Positions 1 through 12,277 of a stretch of DNA of 64,000 nucleotides are shown in pieces. The translations under genes were made by a program, and so were the position numbers. The stretch comes from Hygrocybe punicea. Its lineage: Eukaryota; Basidiomycota; Agaricomycetes; Agaricales; Hygrophoraceae. The DNA lies in NCBI GenBank assembly GCA_963556145.1, contig OY744468.1:372001-436000 (forward strand), given 5' to 3'. How positions within the stretch are numbered: position 1 is the stretch's first letter; each line of letters starts with the position of its first letter. A model generated the notes under the pieces. The model was not told the DNA's origin and searched no databases. It worked only from the letters and a program-made list of their open reading frames with translations.

Positions 1-437
1 CCCCACCCTCTCCTTCTAAATCTAAAGGCGCGAGTTCTGCCAACTTGCCACGACGATACCAGGAGCATGTACGTGCAGTTCGTAGATGAGATGTGCAGCC
101 TCTCTTGGTCTTGAAGGACCTATTACAAACAGGGGATGCAAGGTCGTCCAGAACATCCATGATAATGCAGATACTGGATAGATGTTGTAGCTTGAGATCC
201 AGGAGGTTCAGGCTTTGTGAGTCGCGACCTTCAGTTAGGAAAGATCAGATTACGAGATAGGGTGCACGTGCCCCACTGATTATGGACAATAAGGACAGCA
301 TACAACGTTAGAGACGAATAGCCTGTCATGCTACAAGAGAACTAGACAGATAAAAGGTGGAGTCAGAAAACCAACAAGCTACAAAAGGTTGAACAGGGAT
401 AACATGTATACCTAATGGGGAATCGCAACAGCGAACA
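1..437. other. Window edge, no gene seen
   Basis: No supportable coding region is visible. The stretch lies 3' of the kinase-like gene and may hold its terminator, but no clear signal was recognised. Confidence 0.4.
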
Positions 438-2316
438 TCACAAAAATTGAGAATGTCCAATGTCCAACACCTGTCTCGCTGTCTGAAGCTCAGTGCATTC
501 TCTAATGCCCATGCAGTTGTGGAGAATAGCATGTGAGAAGTCGAGTATTTGAACGCCGCCCATTGTTGATAAACTAATATTGTCAGGCCGTATGTCCTGA
601 TGGCTGACGCCGGCGGTATGAATGGTCTGTATCATGGTCCAAAGATCAGATCTAAATGTAAACCAAATGGGGAGAACAACATCAATAGTATGTCCACCCA
701 ACAGAATAGAAACCATGTACCGTTGGCAGATCGAAAGCTCGGAAAATGAGGAGATAGCTTCCCCTGTGTAACGCATAACGAGCACGTTAACATTTTCACC
801 AATAAATAGGCCATACACTATGGGTATTGCAGTGCCCTGCAGTGCTGAGAGGGTCGCATACATTTTGGCTTCGTGGCGTAGAAGTGCTTGTGACGACTCT
901 TGCATAGCAACTTTTGCAACGATGTCCTCTGTTAGCACGTCGCCGAAGTGCCCTCTGAACACATTCCCAACAGACCCACTTCCCAGAAATGTCGTCATAC
1001 GTAGTTCGCAGCATGGTGGGTCTTTTAGATGCCTCAGAAGTGACTGTAGAAAAGTGGATATAATTCCCACACAGTGGAAAATGGCTGGGACGATGGCTTG
1101 GAACCGAAGAACTGCAACGCTGGAGTCAAAAGTACATGAACTAAGCTCAGTTTGGCACGGAGGATCTGCCACTTCTTGGCGGCTCAGCTCGTAGATGGCT
1201 AGATCGAAGCGCTCCAGATCGAATGTCAGCTGCAAAGTTTCCGACTAAAGGTGTTCAGAATTAGAAGACGCTGAGAAACAGAAGCAGCTGACCTTGGAGA
1301 GTATGCTTCCACTGGAAAATGTTGTCAAGGGTACAGCAGAAAGCGTATTAGAACCAGCATCCTGAGGGCTATTCTTTGTGGCCAGTTTCGCTGCCAACCG
1401 TGTTCGGGACAACGGCGTACGCACGTCAATGGCTGGGATTTCAAGGTGTTGCGGAGGCTTGACGTTGCCTGCACGCAAAAGGCAGAAAACCATGATAGGC
1501 ATAAAGGGCAGTGTGGAGTTGAGGGTGGAAAGAATGTCGGAGCAAATAAGGCCGTGCAGCTTGGTCCCCGGGATTGGACAAAGTGTGAAGAGCATATAAT
1601 GATCTCCACCAAATAGAACTGCATATGGGATCTTAGTTGCTCCTGACAGCATAGATATGCCAATCTATATAATGATATGGTGATGATGAATGCCGAGGAG
1701 CAATACAAGATTGAGACCCAAGCACCTTGAAGATAATCGATCGATGTCCTGTTTCAGTGGGACCCAGCTCTAAAATTGTAGAATTTTGGCCCAGGTGTAA
1801 TATATTCTCAGCGTGATGTGAGAACGCAGACCAACTCTTGAACTCAACGTGGAGCTGGGGAGGAGCATCCTGACAAGGACGGTAGACGGCATCTGGTGTC
1901 TGATTATAAGCTGTGTACTGAACAATGGCCTCTGGATGTGTCTGATTTGCATCCACAGCTTCGACAGTGTGGCATATTGGGATGAAGGCTTGACTGAAGA
2001 AGTTACTAGTGGTAGGTTCGTGGCCCAGAGGAAAATTCCTGAGGGACATACCCAGACTAGCAATAGTTTGGATGAGAATCATGGAAGGTTCAAGATGTTG
2101 GCCTGGTGCAGTTTGAAGGTAGATTCCAAGGGATTCCACCATGCGTGTCGCCAAGGATTGATCATGAAATATGAAAGCTGGACGACCTTCCTGATTCGGC
2201 TGCAGGATACCGGGATTGTACGGCGCTGTGGAGGTTGATGTGGGGGTCTTTCTGAATTCATGTTCAGGGGGTAGAGGAAAGCGCATGGCAGGGATGAAGG
2301 TCTGTAGAGTTGCCAT
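438..2316 (-). CDS. Fungal protein kinase-like gene, four exons
   Basis: Likely a basidiomycete-type Ser/Thr protein kinase or pseudokinase. A consistent model is complement(438..651, 721..1244, 1293..1664, 1726..2316), 566 residues, with three GT...AG introns of 69, 48 and 61 bp that all keep frame. The N-terminal third resembles the extra region of agaricomycete kinase-like families (an EFKSWSAFSHHAENI-type stretch). The C-terminal part has a glycine loop (LGSGSVGNVFRG), a candidate VAIK-type lysine (IVAKVA), a catalytic loop HQDIRPDN (HQD instead of HRD) and DFS instead of DFG. The chain ends soon after DFS, so the activation segment and C-lobe are short. The aspartates remain, so activity is uncertain. 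No substrate can be inferred. The start is the first ATG of an open exon at 2316. Confidence 0.75.
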
Positions 2317-3539
2317 TAGGTTGCGGGTACTAATGGATCGATCATGACTCAGATGACGCTCTCTTGAAGTTGTCCTTTCAATTATTTACAGGGGGATGAC
2401 TGATAGGATAAACTGAAGTGCTGTCTGTGCCGTCAATCTACGTAGCTTGGATACCACCCCTGCCCTTTGCCACAAATCGGAGATGCGAACGGCGGCTGTT
2501 AGCGAACGTAATGTTACAGCTAAAACTGAGCAAGATGATGACATATAGAACAAATCCTGACCCAGCAGGGGGAAATTCCTAGGATGTAGTGTAGCGTGTC
2601 AGATATAGACATGAACGAACACGAACGAACACGATAATGGGGCACTCACAAAAAAGTCAAAACAAAAAAAACCTCAGTTTACGGAGCGGCAGTCCCCCGA
2701 GCGAGCAAGGGTCGACAGATCGCCGCAGGACCTAAGATGACGATAGTGGCAACAAAAGCCCAGCCAAAGAAAAGTGTTGTTACAAGACCCAGCTTTGTTG
2801 TTGGAAAGTGAAGAAAAAGAAGGTTGAAAAGGTGAAGGGCGATGACGAACGACCTTTTGTTGGTTTTTGGGGTTTTCTAACTTGAAACAGACCAGACATA
2901 CCACATGGCATTGGCAACATTGCCTGTCTGTTTGATTGCACCTGCATGCCAGGGCCGTGAGTCACGGAGGCAGCAAAATAACCCAACGTAGGCTCATCGC
3001 AGTCCCCGAGGCTTGTATTGTGTTGGCTACCAGGAGGGGAAAAAAACAGGCGATAACGAGAGTTCGAGGATAATGAGGGTTCGAGGATAACGAGGGTTCG
3101 AGGATAATGAGAGAGGATAACGAGAGTTCAAGGATAGGTTTTCTAAACTGTATTACTGAAACAATTAGGAAACTTTACCCCATCAAAAGGGTATGTACGC
3201 ACCAGCAGCATAAAACGATAGAGAATAATGAAAGCAAACTAGCCTCCGTAGCTTGAAAAGGGGACAATAGGTCGGACATGATGAGGAATCTAATCGGACA
3301 TCGGCGTGCTGTGCTAGTGGGAGACCCAGCTCATTGAAGGGGGGTGGTAGACAAAGCTGTAATTACTGAAACGATTAGAACAAAAGAAAGAAACTTTATC
3401 CCATGAAAAGGGTATGTACGCACCAGCAGCATAAAAACTTAGGTACGTTGTTTCCCGAAAAGGTGTCTATGTTACAGCGATAACATGGACACCTTTTTTG
3501 GACAACTAACCGGAACCGTCCGGTACTTCAACACGCTTC
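2317..3539. repeat. Intergenic region with short direct, tandem and hairpin repeats
   Basis: No supported gene. About five degenerate copies of a 15-bp TTCGAGGATAAYGAG-type unit lie near 3056-3135. A ~65-75 bp segment around 3149-3213 recurs at 3363-3437; both copies end in GGGTATGTACGCACCAGCAG. A near-perfect hairpin lies at 3458-3499 (arms AGGTGTCYATGTTA, loop of 6). These look like transposon-end remnants. None could be tied to a family. Confidence 0.6.
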
Positions 3540-6500
3540 ATGCAGCGTATTCTGCTGGATCTCTCACAAAAGGAGGCTCTGTGCCTGCTTAACTACCTGG
3601 ATCAGTGCGCTGGCAGTCTTCCGCTTGACATTTTAACCCTTTATAAGAAAATAGAGTCTCACTCATGAGCATCCGCAACTCCCTCCCTCGCGTATCCAGC
3701 TCCCCTTGCTACTCCCTCCCTGGCGTATCTGGCTCCCCTTGCTACTCCTCAACTTGAAACACCACCGAGCTCTTTAATTCCTGGATCTGCATGTAGCTCT
3801 CATCTCAGTCAGCAAGACATTGATCATGGGGCTCAGGCCCAAACTGCTGGAGATATGGTGCATACATTCATTCAACTGAGTCATTCCTTCTTGACTTGAA
3901 CTGGCACCAGCCGAACACTTCCTTCCCCAGAAACCTTGATGCCAACCCTGTGAGACTCAGCGGGGACGTTGCTAATCTCACGAACTTGAACGCGAATGCG
4001 AACGTCGTGAACTCGAACCCAAATGATGTTGAAGCCATCTTACCTGCATCACAAAACCAATCAGAACGATCTGCGCTACGACGGTCGAAACGAGTTGGGG
4101 ACCGGCGGGACCTGGATCCTTACGGCGGGGTGGGCATGGCTGCGGCGGGTGGTGGGGTGGGCATGGCTGCAGCAGGCCATTGCAAACGCGGAGGTGTGAA
4201 GCATAGGAAAAAGGCAAAACCAAGGAAAGGGAAGAAAAAGCAGGCCAAGGCTGACGAAAGCAAAGGTGAAGGTTGGGAGGTTATGGATGAGCCTGCTTGC
4301 ACCGTAGGAGAGCGGGCTGCTGAGGCTGTCTCAAACTTAGCGCAAGGTGCTTTGAGCAATATTTTGCATCCACTAACCCAAAGGTGGATTGAGTCGATGA
4401 AGACGATGGTGAAGGGGCAGAAATGGATCGACGAGAACGGCGCTTTCGTGACAAACTCCTTGCAGTCACTTGTGGTTCGATGCAAACGGAGCCTTGAAAT
4501 GGCTGCAGGGTTAGAATTTGTGACAATGATTAATATGCTGCAGCTGGCGGCAAAGGCAGACAGGTACATCCTGTTGCTATCTTTTACCGTTCTCAAAGGA
4601 ATTTCGGCAGCGTTATGCAGATCAATGGCCTAAAATCAGTGGATGCTGTCTTTCGTGACTGCATAGCTGGCATGGATGGTGCGCCTCAGCCATCTACATT
4701 TCGGAAATGGGTCGGAGTCGGCATGAAATATGCCTCAATCGCCGGGGCAGGTATGAGGCACACCCTATCTATCTCACTGTTGTTGGTCTCTAACATCATA
4801 TTATAGGAACTATCTACTTGCTGATGGTTATAGCGGCCAAAAAAAAACGGGTTCAGATTGGCTGTATGAATGTTGATGAGATTTCAGCTGTATGTAATGC
4901 ACTTCGCTGGCCTAACCCAGGTGAGTCTTCTTGATCTCAGTGATTCTTGCTCTAACTGTTATCTTAGATACGGACATGGGACAGGATATAATCGGTCGCC
5001 TGATTCCGTTGATTGACTACCTACGTCGTCGGATTCCCTTGACGATGTCGACCATGTTCTCCCGTTCACTTCTCAAGGACTTAGGTTTAACTGGAGACAT
5101 AGACTGTGGCAACTTGGACGATTCAGACAAATTTTTTGACAGCATTAGAAGGAAGTAAGTGCTTCATTTTTATTGCGATTTGTATATTAAGGTCACCAGT
5201 TCTTTTGTGTCATTGACTAGAAACCGGCCAATCTGGGCAGAGTGCCTGGAGCCTCTGGAACCAGCAGATGACCCTGTGTCCCTTCATGTTATCAATCAGA
5301 ATCTTCTCATGTCCCATGCGTCATCAAGCTGTTCTGATATGTCCCCGCGTCCGCCATCACCGTTCTCAGAATCTGGGAGTGACAGTGATATCCAGAATTG
5401 TGACGACAGGCCGCTTGACAGTGACAATGACATGCCAGCCCCTCCTCCTACTGATACATTTCGGTTTCCCGATCGCAAACAGCGGGACTACATGGTACTT
5501 GACACCCGATTTGACATAGATGCTGAGCAGAATAGGAAGATACCTTATCCATGTGATGATGATGAGAGGAGTGAATGGACATATATGCAAAGGGCTTATG
5601 CAAGCCGTGCACGCGTGCCGTCGGACAGTATTGACTTTGCCCGCATGGTATGGTGTTTTGAATCTGATATTAGAGCTGCATATTTGATGTTCTTTTGTTA
5701 GGTATCGGAGCTCTATGATGACGACGGCGTAAAGAAGGAAGGTAGTTATGTGGTTATGGATGAGAAAATTTTTGATCAGTCTGTGTGTTCTTGAGAATTC
5801 CCAGTCTACTAACTAATGTACATTTCCTTACAGGAAAGAGGTCCGACTTAATTGCTCAGATGGCTCAGTAAATGTTTTTGTCTGGGGAGATATGCCGCTG
5901 CAGATGCGTTCCTCATTGGAACGCAACATACGTAACACTTTATTAGTTGAAAGTGGCTCTTCTCTCGTTTATACCGATAGTTCTGCCACTCCAAAAGGGC
6001 ACAAATTTCCGGCGATCCACTGCGACATGTACATGCGGAACGGAACACGAGTGAGTAGCACCTGTTTTGCAGGGCCCCAATTATATAAAGGAACTAACAC
6101 CTCCAACTAGGGAGAAGGTGCTCCACCTGATGTGCATCCTCACTTCCTTAGACGCAAAGGATGCTCCAAGACCAACTATTATCAACTAGTCCCGCATGTT
6201 TCAAAGGAACTCATGGAACACACCAGGGAGTATGAGAACCTTTGCAATTCGTTTGAGGAGTTCTTTCTGTGGGTTGAAGAAAAGGTACATGCCAGGTTTA
6301 CATTGTTTTATGTTATTGATATATGCTAATGTAATCATTTCAGTTACTTGAACGGCTTCCTAATGTTTATGAAGACTTGGCCATATTTGCTGATGTTCTC
6401 CCAGGGAAGGCGGCTTCGCCTGTTCATCCATTTGGCGGGTTTGTTCTCAATATCAATGTTGTCACACACTGCCACCGTGACGTCAAGGACCTACGGGCAT

Positions 6501-6733
6501 GCCTAGTTCTTGTCATAGGTGAACATGTAGGTGGAGAGCTGTGCTTGCTGGAGCCAGGCTTAGTGTTACGTTTGTGAAACGGAGACATGGCACTTTTCCC
6601 CTCCGGTAGGATTACTCACTTTAATCTCCACTATATGGGTATTAGAGCATCTATTGTTCTACATTCTGATCATGCTGGGAAGATGTGGGCTGAGGATAGG
6701 AATGGTTGGATGGGCCATGGATACATGTCATAG
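3540..6733 (+). pseudogene. TET/JBP-type 2-oxoglutarate/Fe(II) dioxygenase, decayed
   Basis: A many-exon gene whose C-terminal domain matches the fungal TET/JBP oxygenase pattern, a family that oxidises 5-methylcytosine or thymine in DNA. At 6430-6730 it shows an HxD iron motif (CHRDVKD), a GGEL...LL strand, GDMALFPSG, the distal His in ITHFN and the 2-oxoglutarate Arg in GIRASIV, so all catalytic residues are present. Upstream exons (3896-4563, ~4600-4749, 4806-4920, 4968-5156, 5220-5648, 5835-6050, 6111-6283, 6345-6730) encode a basic KKAKPRKGKKKQAK region and acidic Ser/Pro segments. The gene looks broken: TGA at 3666-3668 inside an open first exon, a frame change near 3893, and TGA at 6575-6577 just before the GDMALF strand. 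Each TGA could be a mutated CGA. The family call rests on recalled motifs; exon edges are approximate. Confidence 0.72.
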
Positions 6734-6836
6734 AAAATAGTGCTAACCGAGACTTGTTTGTTTGTTTATATGTGCCATGTAATCGTTGATATTCATTCTT
6801 TGCTCTTTCCACCACCGTCTTCCTTTGTATCTTGTC

Positions 6837-8739
6837 ATGGCAAAGAAACGTGGCACCTCCTCTAGGACTTCCAAGGGGTCATCTTCAACCAATGGGAAGA
6901 AGCCCAGCTCAGTGACAGCCTCAGCTCCCACCCCAAAGACTCGTTCAAAATCAAAGCCCAAAAGCAAAGGTAATCAAGGTGGCTCTGAGATTGAACCTTC
7001 TGCTTCCTTATCCACTGGTGGTCTGTCTGCTGCTGAAGAGAAGCTATTGATGGAGCTTTCTGCCAAGAGAAAAGCCAAGAGAGCAGCCGCGTTGCAGGAG
7101 CAGCAGGATGAATGTAAGCCATATTAATTTCAGACTTTATTTTAATTGGCCACCACTGCAGTTGTTCGTAAACGTAACGCTGAGATGATGGCGGCTGAGG
7201 AGGCTGATAACACCGACGATTCCTCCAATGGCAACAACAACACCTCCAAAAGGCGTAAAAGGACTGTAATCTTAGATGAAGATGAAGAAGATCTGGATGC
7301 AATATTCGATGATGTCCCAGAGATGGACAATGGTGATGATAGTGAGTTGTTATACTAACCACTACGGCAAATTATGATGCTCACTTAATCTGCTTCCAGG
7401 CAACCAGGATCATCTTGATGACAATATACCTAATGAGGATGACTTAGATGATGGTCCAAAGGATGATGATTTGGGAAATGGGGTGTGCACTTTTTCCCCC
7501 TCATCATTAGCGGTGCCTAGCTGATAATAAGTTACAGATTAGTATCCAGGATGAAGACGGGATCAAGCCAACTAAAAGGAGCAAGCAATCTACTCGTCGC
7601 TCTGCATCCATTGCTGCAGGATCCATTACATCGACCATGTCAGGACGACGAGATAAGCTCAGTAAGAATGACTTTACTCCTAGGAGTTTTCGTCTGGCTA
7701 CTGCAAGCAAATCTACCGCAAGGGAGCGCATTGCATTGTCTGATGCATTTCCCAATGATAAGGATAAGTTTGTCTTGGAGTCCATTCAGTACACTGCAAA
7801 GGACAGTGATAGTTTTCAAAGTACTCTAGACAGGGTGCAGAATAACGATGATCTTCAAGACAATCTTATGGAATATGTTTGAGTTTATTTTGTCGTTTTC
7901 TGCTATTATATGGAGCTGATCTTATCTTAGGTGGGTTATGCGATCACCAGTCTACGTGGCGATCTGAAGGCAAAAGCGAAGGCTGGTATTGCAGGCTACT
8001 TTGGAATTCCTGGCCAGATGTTGAAGGCAGATATAGAGGAGGCAGCACGTTGGCTTTTACAGGGATGCAAGTTTGCACGTGGTGAAGTTGATGTTATGGT
8101 ATATGGCCCAGGTATCTATAACCTGCTATACGATACTAACCTAGAATTGTTGAAACAGAAACGTACGGTTGTCAACAATGAGCCATTCAGTCATGCAATC
8201 ATCGGTGACATGATCAGGAATCAGTGGTTTGGAAAGGGCAAGGCCGACATTCAAGCTTACCGCAAAATGATGGAGCTGAAGAAGATCCATGAGGAAATCA
8301 TTATCCTAGTAGTAACTGCAGTGTGTCTCCTTCACTTATGCTGTGCTCAAATACATTTTCATCTGTTGGCAGATTGAAAATGCACTGATGGAGTGGGCAA
8401 GCGGGTCGCACCTCAATGTGCAATTCAGCCATGAAGCAGCAAGCTTAAGGTGATTTATTTTATAGACATTATGTCCATGTCTAATATCTCCCTTTTTATA
8501 GATATGCTCATCATCGTTCAACATGGAATACATTGAAGGCAAAGTCACCGACCTGGACTGCAAAGAAGCAAGCGTCTTTGTTTCAAACTATAATGTATGT
8601 TTCTTACTATAAAATCGTATAGATCTGACCGTACTCTTTTAGGAACAATGTCAAGAATGCTCCGATTCTCGATGATGCCATTGAAAACATGGACTTGATG
8701 GACGTTGACTTTGACCAGCTGGAGCAGTCTGCAAGGTAG
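6837..8739 (+). CDS. DUF6532-domain protein, nine exons, intact
   Basis: Basidiomycete DUF6532 family protein of unknown function. The model join(6837..7113, 7162..7341, 7400..7482, 7538..7876, 7931..8098, 8159..8320, 8373..8449, 8502..8594, 8643..8739) gives 491 residues with all phases consistent and no internal stop. The N-terminal ~215 residues are Ser/Thr/Lys-rich, then acidic (DEDEEDLDAIFDD), with basic patches KRRKR and TKRSKQSTRR that could be nuclear signals. The C-terminal half has the DUF6532 pattern: SLRGDLKAKAK, an RNQWFGKGK block, a helix ending IENALMEWASG, then a Y..H..TWN..K tail. The start lies only ~100 bp after the dioxygenase stop, on the same strand. It is the best-preserved multi-exon gene among the transposons. 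Nuclear location is inferred from composition only. Confidence 0.8.
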
Positions 8740-9242
8740 ACACTATGCAAGTTATTGTTCTTTGTATAAACTATCGATGTCTGATTGACTTTTACAGCTA
8801 CAGGCTCAATTTCATAACCTTGTCAGTCTATTCACCACCCCTCTACGTCTACGTCTCCATTTCCATTTTACTGTCAACTTGAATAGCCCATTTGTGTTTC
8901 TTTTGCATTTCTTTTGCATTTCACACCAGCTATTACCGCTCATTTATGTATATTTTTAATGCTATTTGGAGTATTTTGAACATAACCAGAGCAATTCAGA
9001 GCACTGTAGAACAGCAATAAATCAATACATATACATCTAAGAGCTCTTTATGATGCTCTGAGGACCTTCCTCAGAGTACCTCAGAGTGTCCCAGAACACT
9101 CTCAATGCAAAATAGCCAGCCACTGTGCTTTCAGACCGTTCTAGGTCACTCTGAGAACTCTGGTGCTCTGAGCACTCTGACACACTCTAACACACTCTGA
9201 CACACTCCAAGAGTGTCTCAGAGCTATAGTGTTTTTCCTGAT
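8740..9242. repeat. Spacer with repeated CTCTGA/ACACTCT motifs
   Basis: No coding exon seen. Between about 9040 and 9232 the sequence is a run of short related words (CTCTGAGGA, CTCAGAGTG, CACTCTGACACACTCT) on both strands, a small self-complementary cluster next to the inverted-repeat block. Confidence 0.55.
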
Positions 9243-9725
9243 GCCCTCATCCCTCTCCAGGTGCACAACCAACTTTCAGGCCCCATTTCTCAAGTATGGG
9301 CACGATCAAAATTTGGGCCTTGTCACCCTCTCGGAGAACATTTCTGGTGCATCGCGGGGAGATACCAAGCTGGAATTGGGCCGAAATAACCCAGGTATGT
9401 CCTCCCCAGATGCCCATGAAGTTTTTGTGCTGAATCACTTGAATTTTCACCGTAGGAAAACCCAGATGTCACCCAACGCCGCCCTGACACTGTGAGCATA
9501 TCTGCATTACCTAGTGGAGAGATGTTGTCCAGGAACTATATGGAACCTTTCATGGTATGTCTACCCCAGGTGCATGCGTCGCCACAAGCTGACCACACTC
9601 AGTACTCGGCTTTACAGGCAGCTTGGAACCTCTGTACTACACTATCCACCTCCGGCCATTTTTCTTGACATCTATCTGTTTGGTTTGTGCACGGCTAGTC
9701 TATTATTTGTATATGAGACCTGTAT
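9243..9725 (+). repeat. Left copy of ~485-bp inverted repeat
   Basis: Nearly identical, in inverse orientation, to 14450-14935. Homology starts at CCCTCATCCCTCTCCAG and stops near TATATGAGAC. The repeat holds spliceable-looking exons (GTATGT donor, CACCGTAG acceptor), so it may be the edge of a gene or element, but I do not recognise a protein. With its partner it brackets a transposase, an RPB1 fragment and a SAM-like-tail gene. Confidence 0.85.
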
Positions 9726-9830
9726 GATGTAGTTTTTACCTGAATAATGATCCCTTCGCCGTTGAACTTGACACTGCCATATTGGGTATCCAAAGCCAAC
9801 GTTGATCTTCTGAAATGACTCTGAATCACT

Positions 9831-11021
9831 ATGCCGCGAGGCAAATGAATCTCTGAAGACCTACGCTGGGCAATTGTTCGGATGGCACCATGTGAAGATC
9901 TCGACAAAATCGCCACTTACACTGGCATAAGCCGACGACAAGTCCTCAGGATTCTGGCTCAACATCGCTCAACTGGCCAAGTTTCTAAGCCATTGGTGGA
10001 CCAGCGGCCGATCGGAAGGCATCGTCATTTGACCTCTGAGGAGGTTTCAGTATGTCATCGCTTGAGATCGTTGATGTATTGACCAAAATTCCCATCAGTT
10101 CCTCCAAGGTTGTATCAATGATAACTGTGACGCGTGCCTCGAAGAACTTCGTGACCAGCTCCAGCTGAGCACCCAGAAATCAGTATCCTTATCCACGATA
10201 TGGAGAGCCTTGCACCGTAGTGGGCATACTATGAAAAAGGTCAGTTTCCTTTGTTTTTAGCTATTCTAACTGACGATTTTGATAATTCTACACAGCTGAT
10301 GAAGGTAGCTATTGAGAGGAGCGCTCTGCTGCGTGCCGAATATATACAAAGGGTTGGCCTTCAGTATCAAGCTGAGCAGCTAGTACTTGTAGACGAGAGT
10401 GCCTGTGATCGGCGCACAACGTACCGGGGCCGCGCTTGGGCGATTCGGGGCCAGCGTGCTGTCAGAAAAGCCTTTTTCATTCGGGGCAAACGGTATTTTG
10501 TTTCTTTATCTATTCAAGATCAGTAACTGATACCAGTGATTCAAGATATTCCATACTTCCTGCCATTTCCCTCGATGGGATATTGACCATGAAGATTGTC
10601 GAAGGGTCATTCAACACGTCTCACTTCGCCGAATTCATCGAAGAGCTGCTCGAGCGGATGAATCCTTTTCCCGAGGTCAACTCTGTCATTGTAATGGATA
10701 ACTGCCGCATCCACAAGTCCAATCTAATTGCCGAAATGATCGAGGAAAGGTATGTCATTGATCCTGCTTCCTTGCAGGTACTCATTGGATTATAGGGGTA
10801 TGCGAATTGAATTTCTCCCCCCATACTCACCAGATTTCAACCTGATTGAACTGGCGTTCTCGGCAATCAAGTCTGACATCAGGCAGAAGGGCAACATAGT
10901 GCGTGCAGTGATGGAAACACCTGACCAGCAGGCTGAGGTTATTTGCCAACTGTGGGAATCGGTGCACACCATGACAGCAGACGATGCAGAGGCTTTCTAT
11001 CATCACTGTGGATATTTGTAG
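9831..11021 (+). pseudogene. Tc1/mariner DD34E transposase (copy 1), one in-frame TGA
   Basis: DDE transposase of the Tc1/mariner superfamily. Five exons, join(9831..10049, 10099..10239, 10296..10492, 10546..10749, 10796..11021), give 328 codons with consistent phases. N-terminal helix-turn-helix (TGISRRQVLRIL). Catalytic residues: D in VLVDES, D in VIVMDNCRIHK, and E in NLIELAFSAIK, with exactly 34 residues between the second D and E. PPYSPDFN precedes the E as usual. A TGA at 9846-9848 follows the fifth codon (MPRGK) and an open frame continues; CGA there would restore it. Either the gene is dead or translation starts at ATG 9882. Exon lengths and intron positions match copy 2 (32.5-33.7 kb), so the intron set is ancestral. 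It is transcribed towards the SAM-like-tail gene. Confidence 0.85.
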
Positions 11022-12277
11022 CAATGTCTGGCAAGACTGATGGAGGAATATGTTGTTGTACTCTGTAATTGTGCAATTATCAATGTATTTTCTTTCAGAT
11101 CTGTTGAGGGACTTCATTGCTTTGTAACCTTTGTGGAGGGTTGAGACCTTCATCAACAAATCCTTGTTTTGTTTGGGTAAAATTGTACATTGATAAGGAT
11201 TATTGAATATGGCTGCCTGTGGAGCTGGACCCTAGTTTGCTTGTTAAGGGGAGGAGCCAGGCACAAGTATCAAAGGGCATCACTGCCATTCATTTTCAGG
11301 GAAAATGAGTTGGCACCAAGGCCTACCAGCAATACAACAACCAGCTCATCAATGGGAGTTAGTATTGCCTGCTTTGAGTCAAGTAATGGTCTATGATCGC
11401 CATACAGCATTGTTGAGGGGTATCACTGCCAGTCATAGGAAAGGAGTTGGCACCAAGGCCTACCAACAGTACAACAACCAGCTCATCAATGGGAGTTACT
11501 ATTGCCTGCGTTGAGTCAAGTAATGGTCCACAATGATATCTTTGGTCTCTTCCATTAGCCTGGCTACTTTTCCACCTTGCATCATTTTATGTTTTGCCTG
11601 GTCTTCCTCTCTTCACTTGGCAGTCAGCTAATTGCCTCTGCTTTCGATTTGTGACTTTACCAATTTTCATATTCAACTGACACACACAGTCCCATCTACA
11701 TTGAAATTTCATCCACCCTGCTCATCTCAGTGCAACTCAGTCTCTCATCAGTCATGTTGTACCACCCCCTGCTGCTGTAGTCACCAATCATGAAACCCCA
11801 GCCCCTTGGTCCATTTCTATGTGTCCTTCATTTATAACCTATTTTAATCCTGCTCTTAAATCAAGGAATTGAGACAAGGTGCTAGGCACAAAAATCACAG
11901 AGGAACACCCAATCCTGCTGCTGACCTTGATCGAGATGGTGGTTCACCCCTCCAAACCTGTTTACTTCCTGTATCACTCATTGCCAGGATGGCAAGATCT
12001 ACACCACTAGCAATGCACCTGCAGTGGTGTGAATGTTCCTCGATTGGTTTTTGTTGTAATACCTGCTTTCCCTCTACTCAGTCAGCCAGACTTGACTAAG
12101 ATCACCATTCAGTTACAGTGAGGTCGTGGGTGATCATGGCCCATCATCTCATGCACGGACCCCTCATCACGTCACAAACACAAATGGCCAACAGCTAATA
12201 ACTTGAGGTAGCTGTAGCTGGTAGCTGGTCATCAGCCCTAGCTTAGCCAGACCTCGGCTAAGCTAAAACAGGCTAGG
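11022..12277. repeat. Non-coding spacer with a ~120-bp direct repeat
   Basis: A segment at about 11270-11395 recurs at about 11410-11530 (both hold GTTGGCACCAAGGCCTACCA and an ATCAATGGGAGTTA word). Near 12230-12275 there is a hairpin of TAGCTTAGCC / GGCTAAGCTA type. No coding exon is supported between the transposase stop and the RPB1 fragment. Confidence 0.6.
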
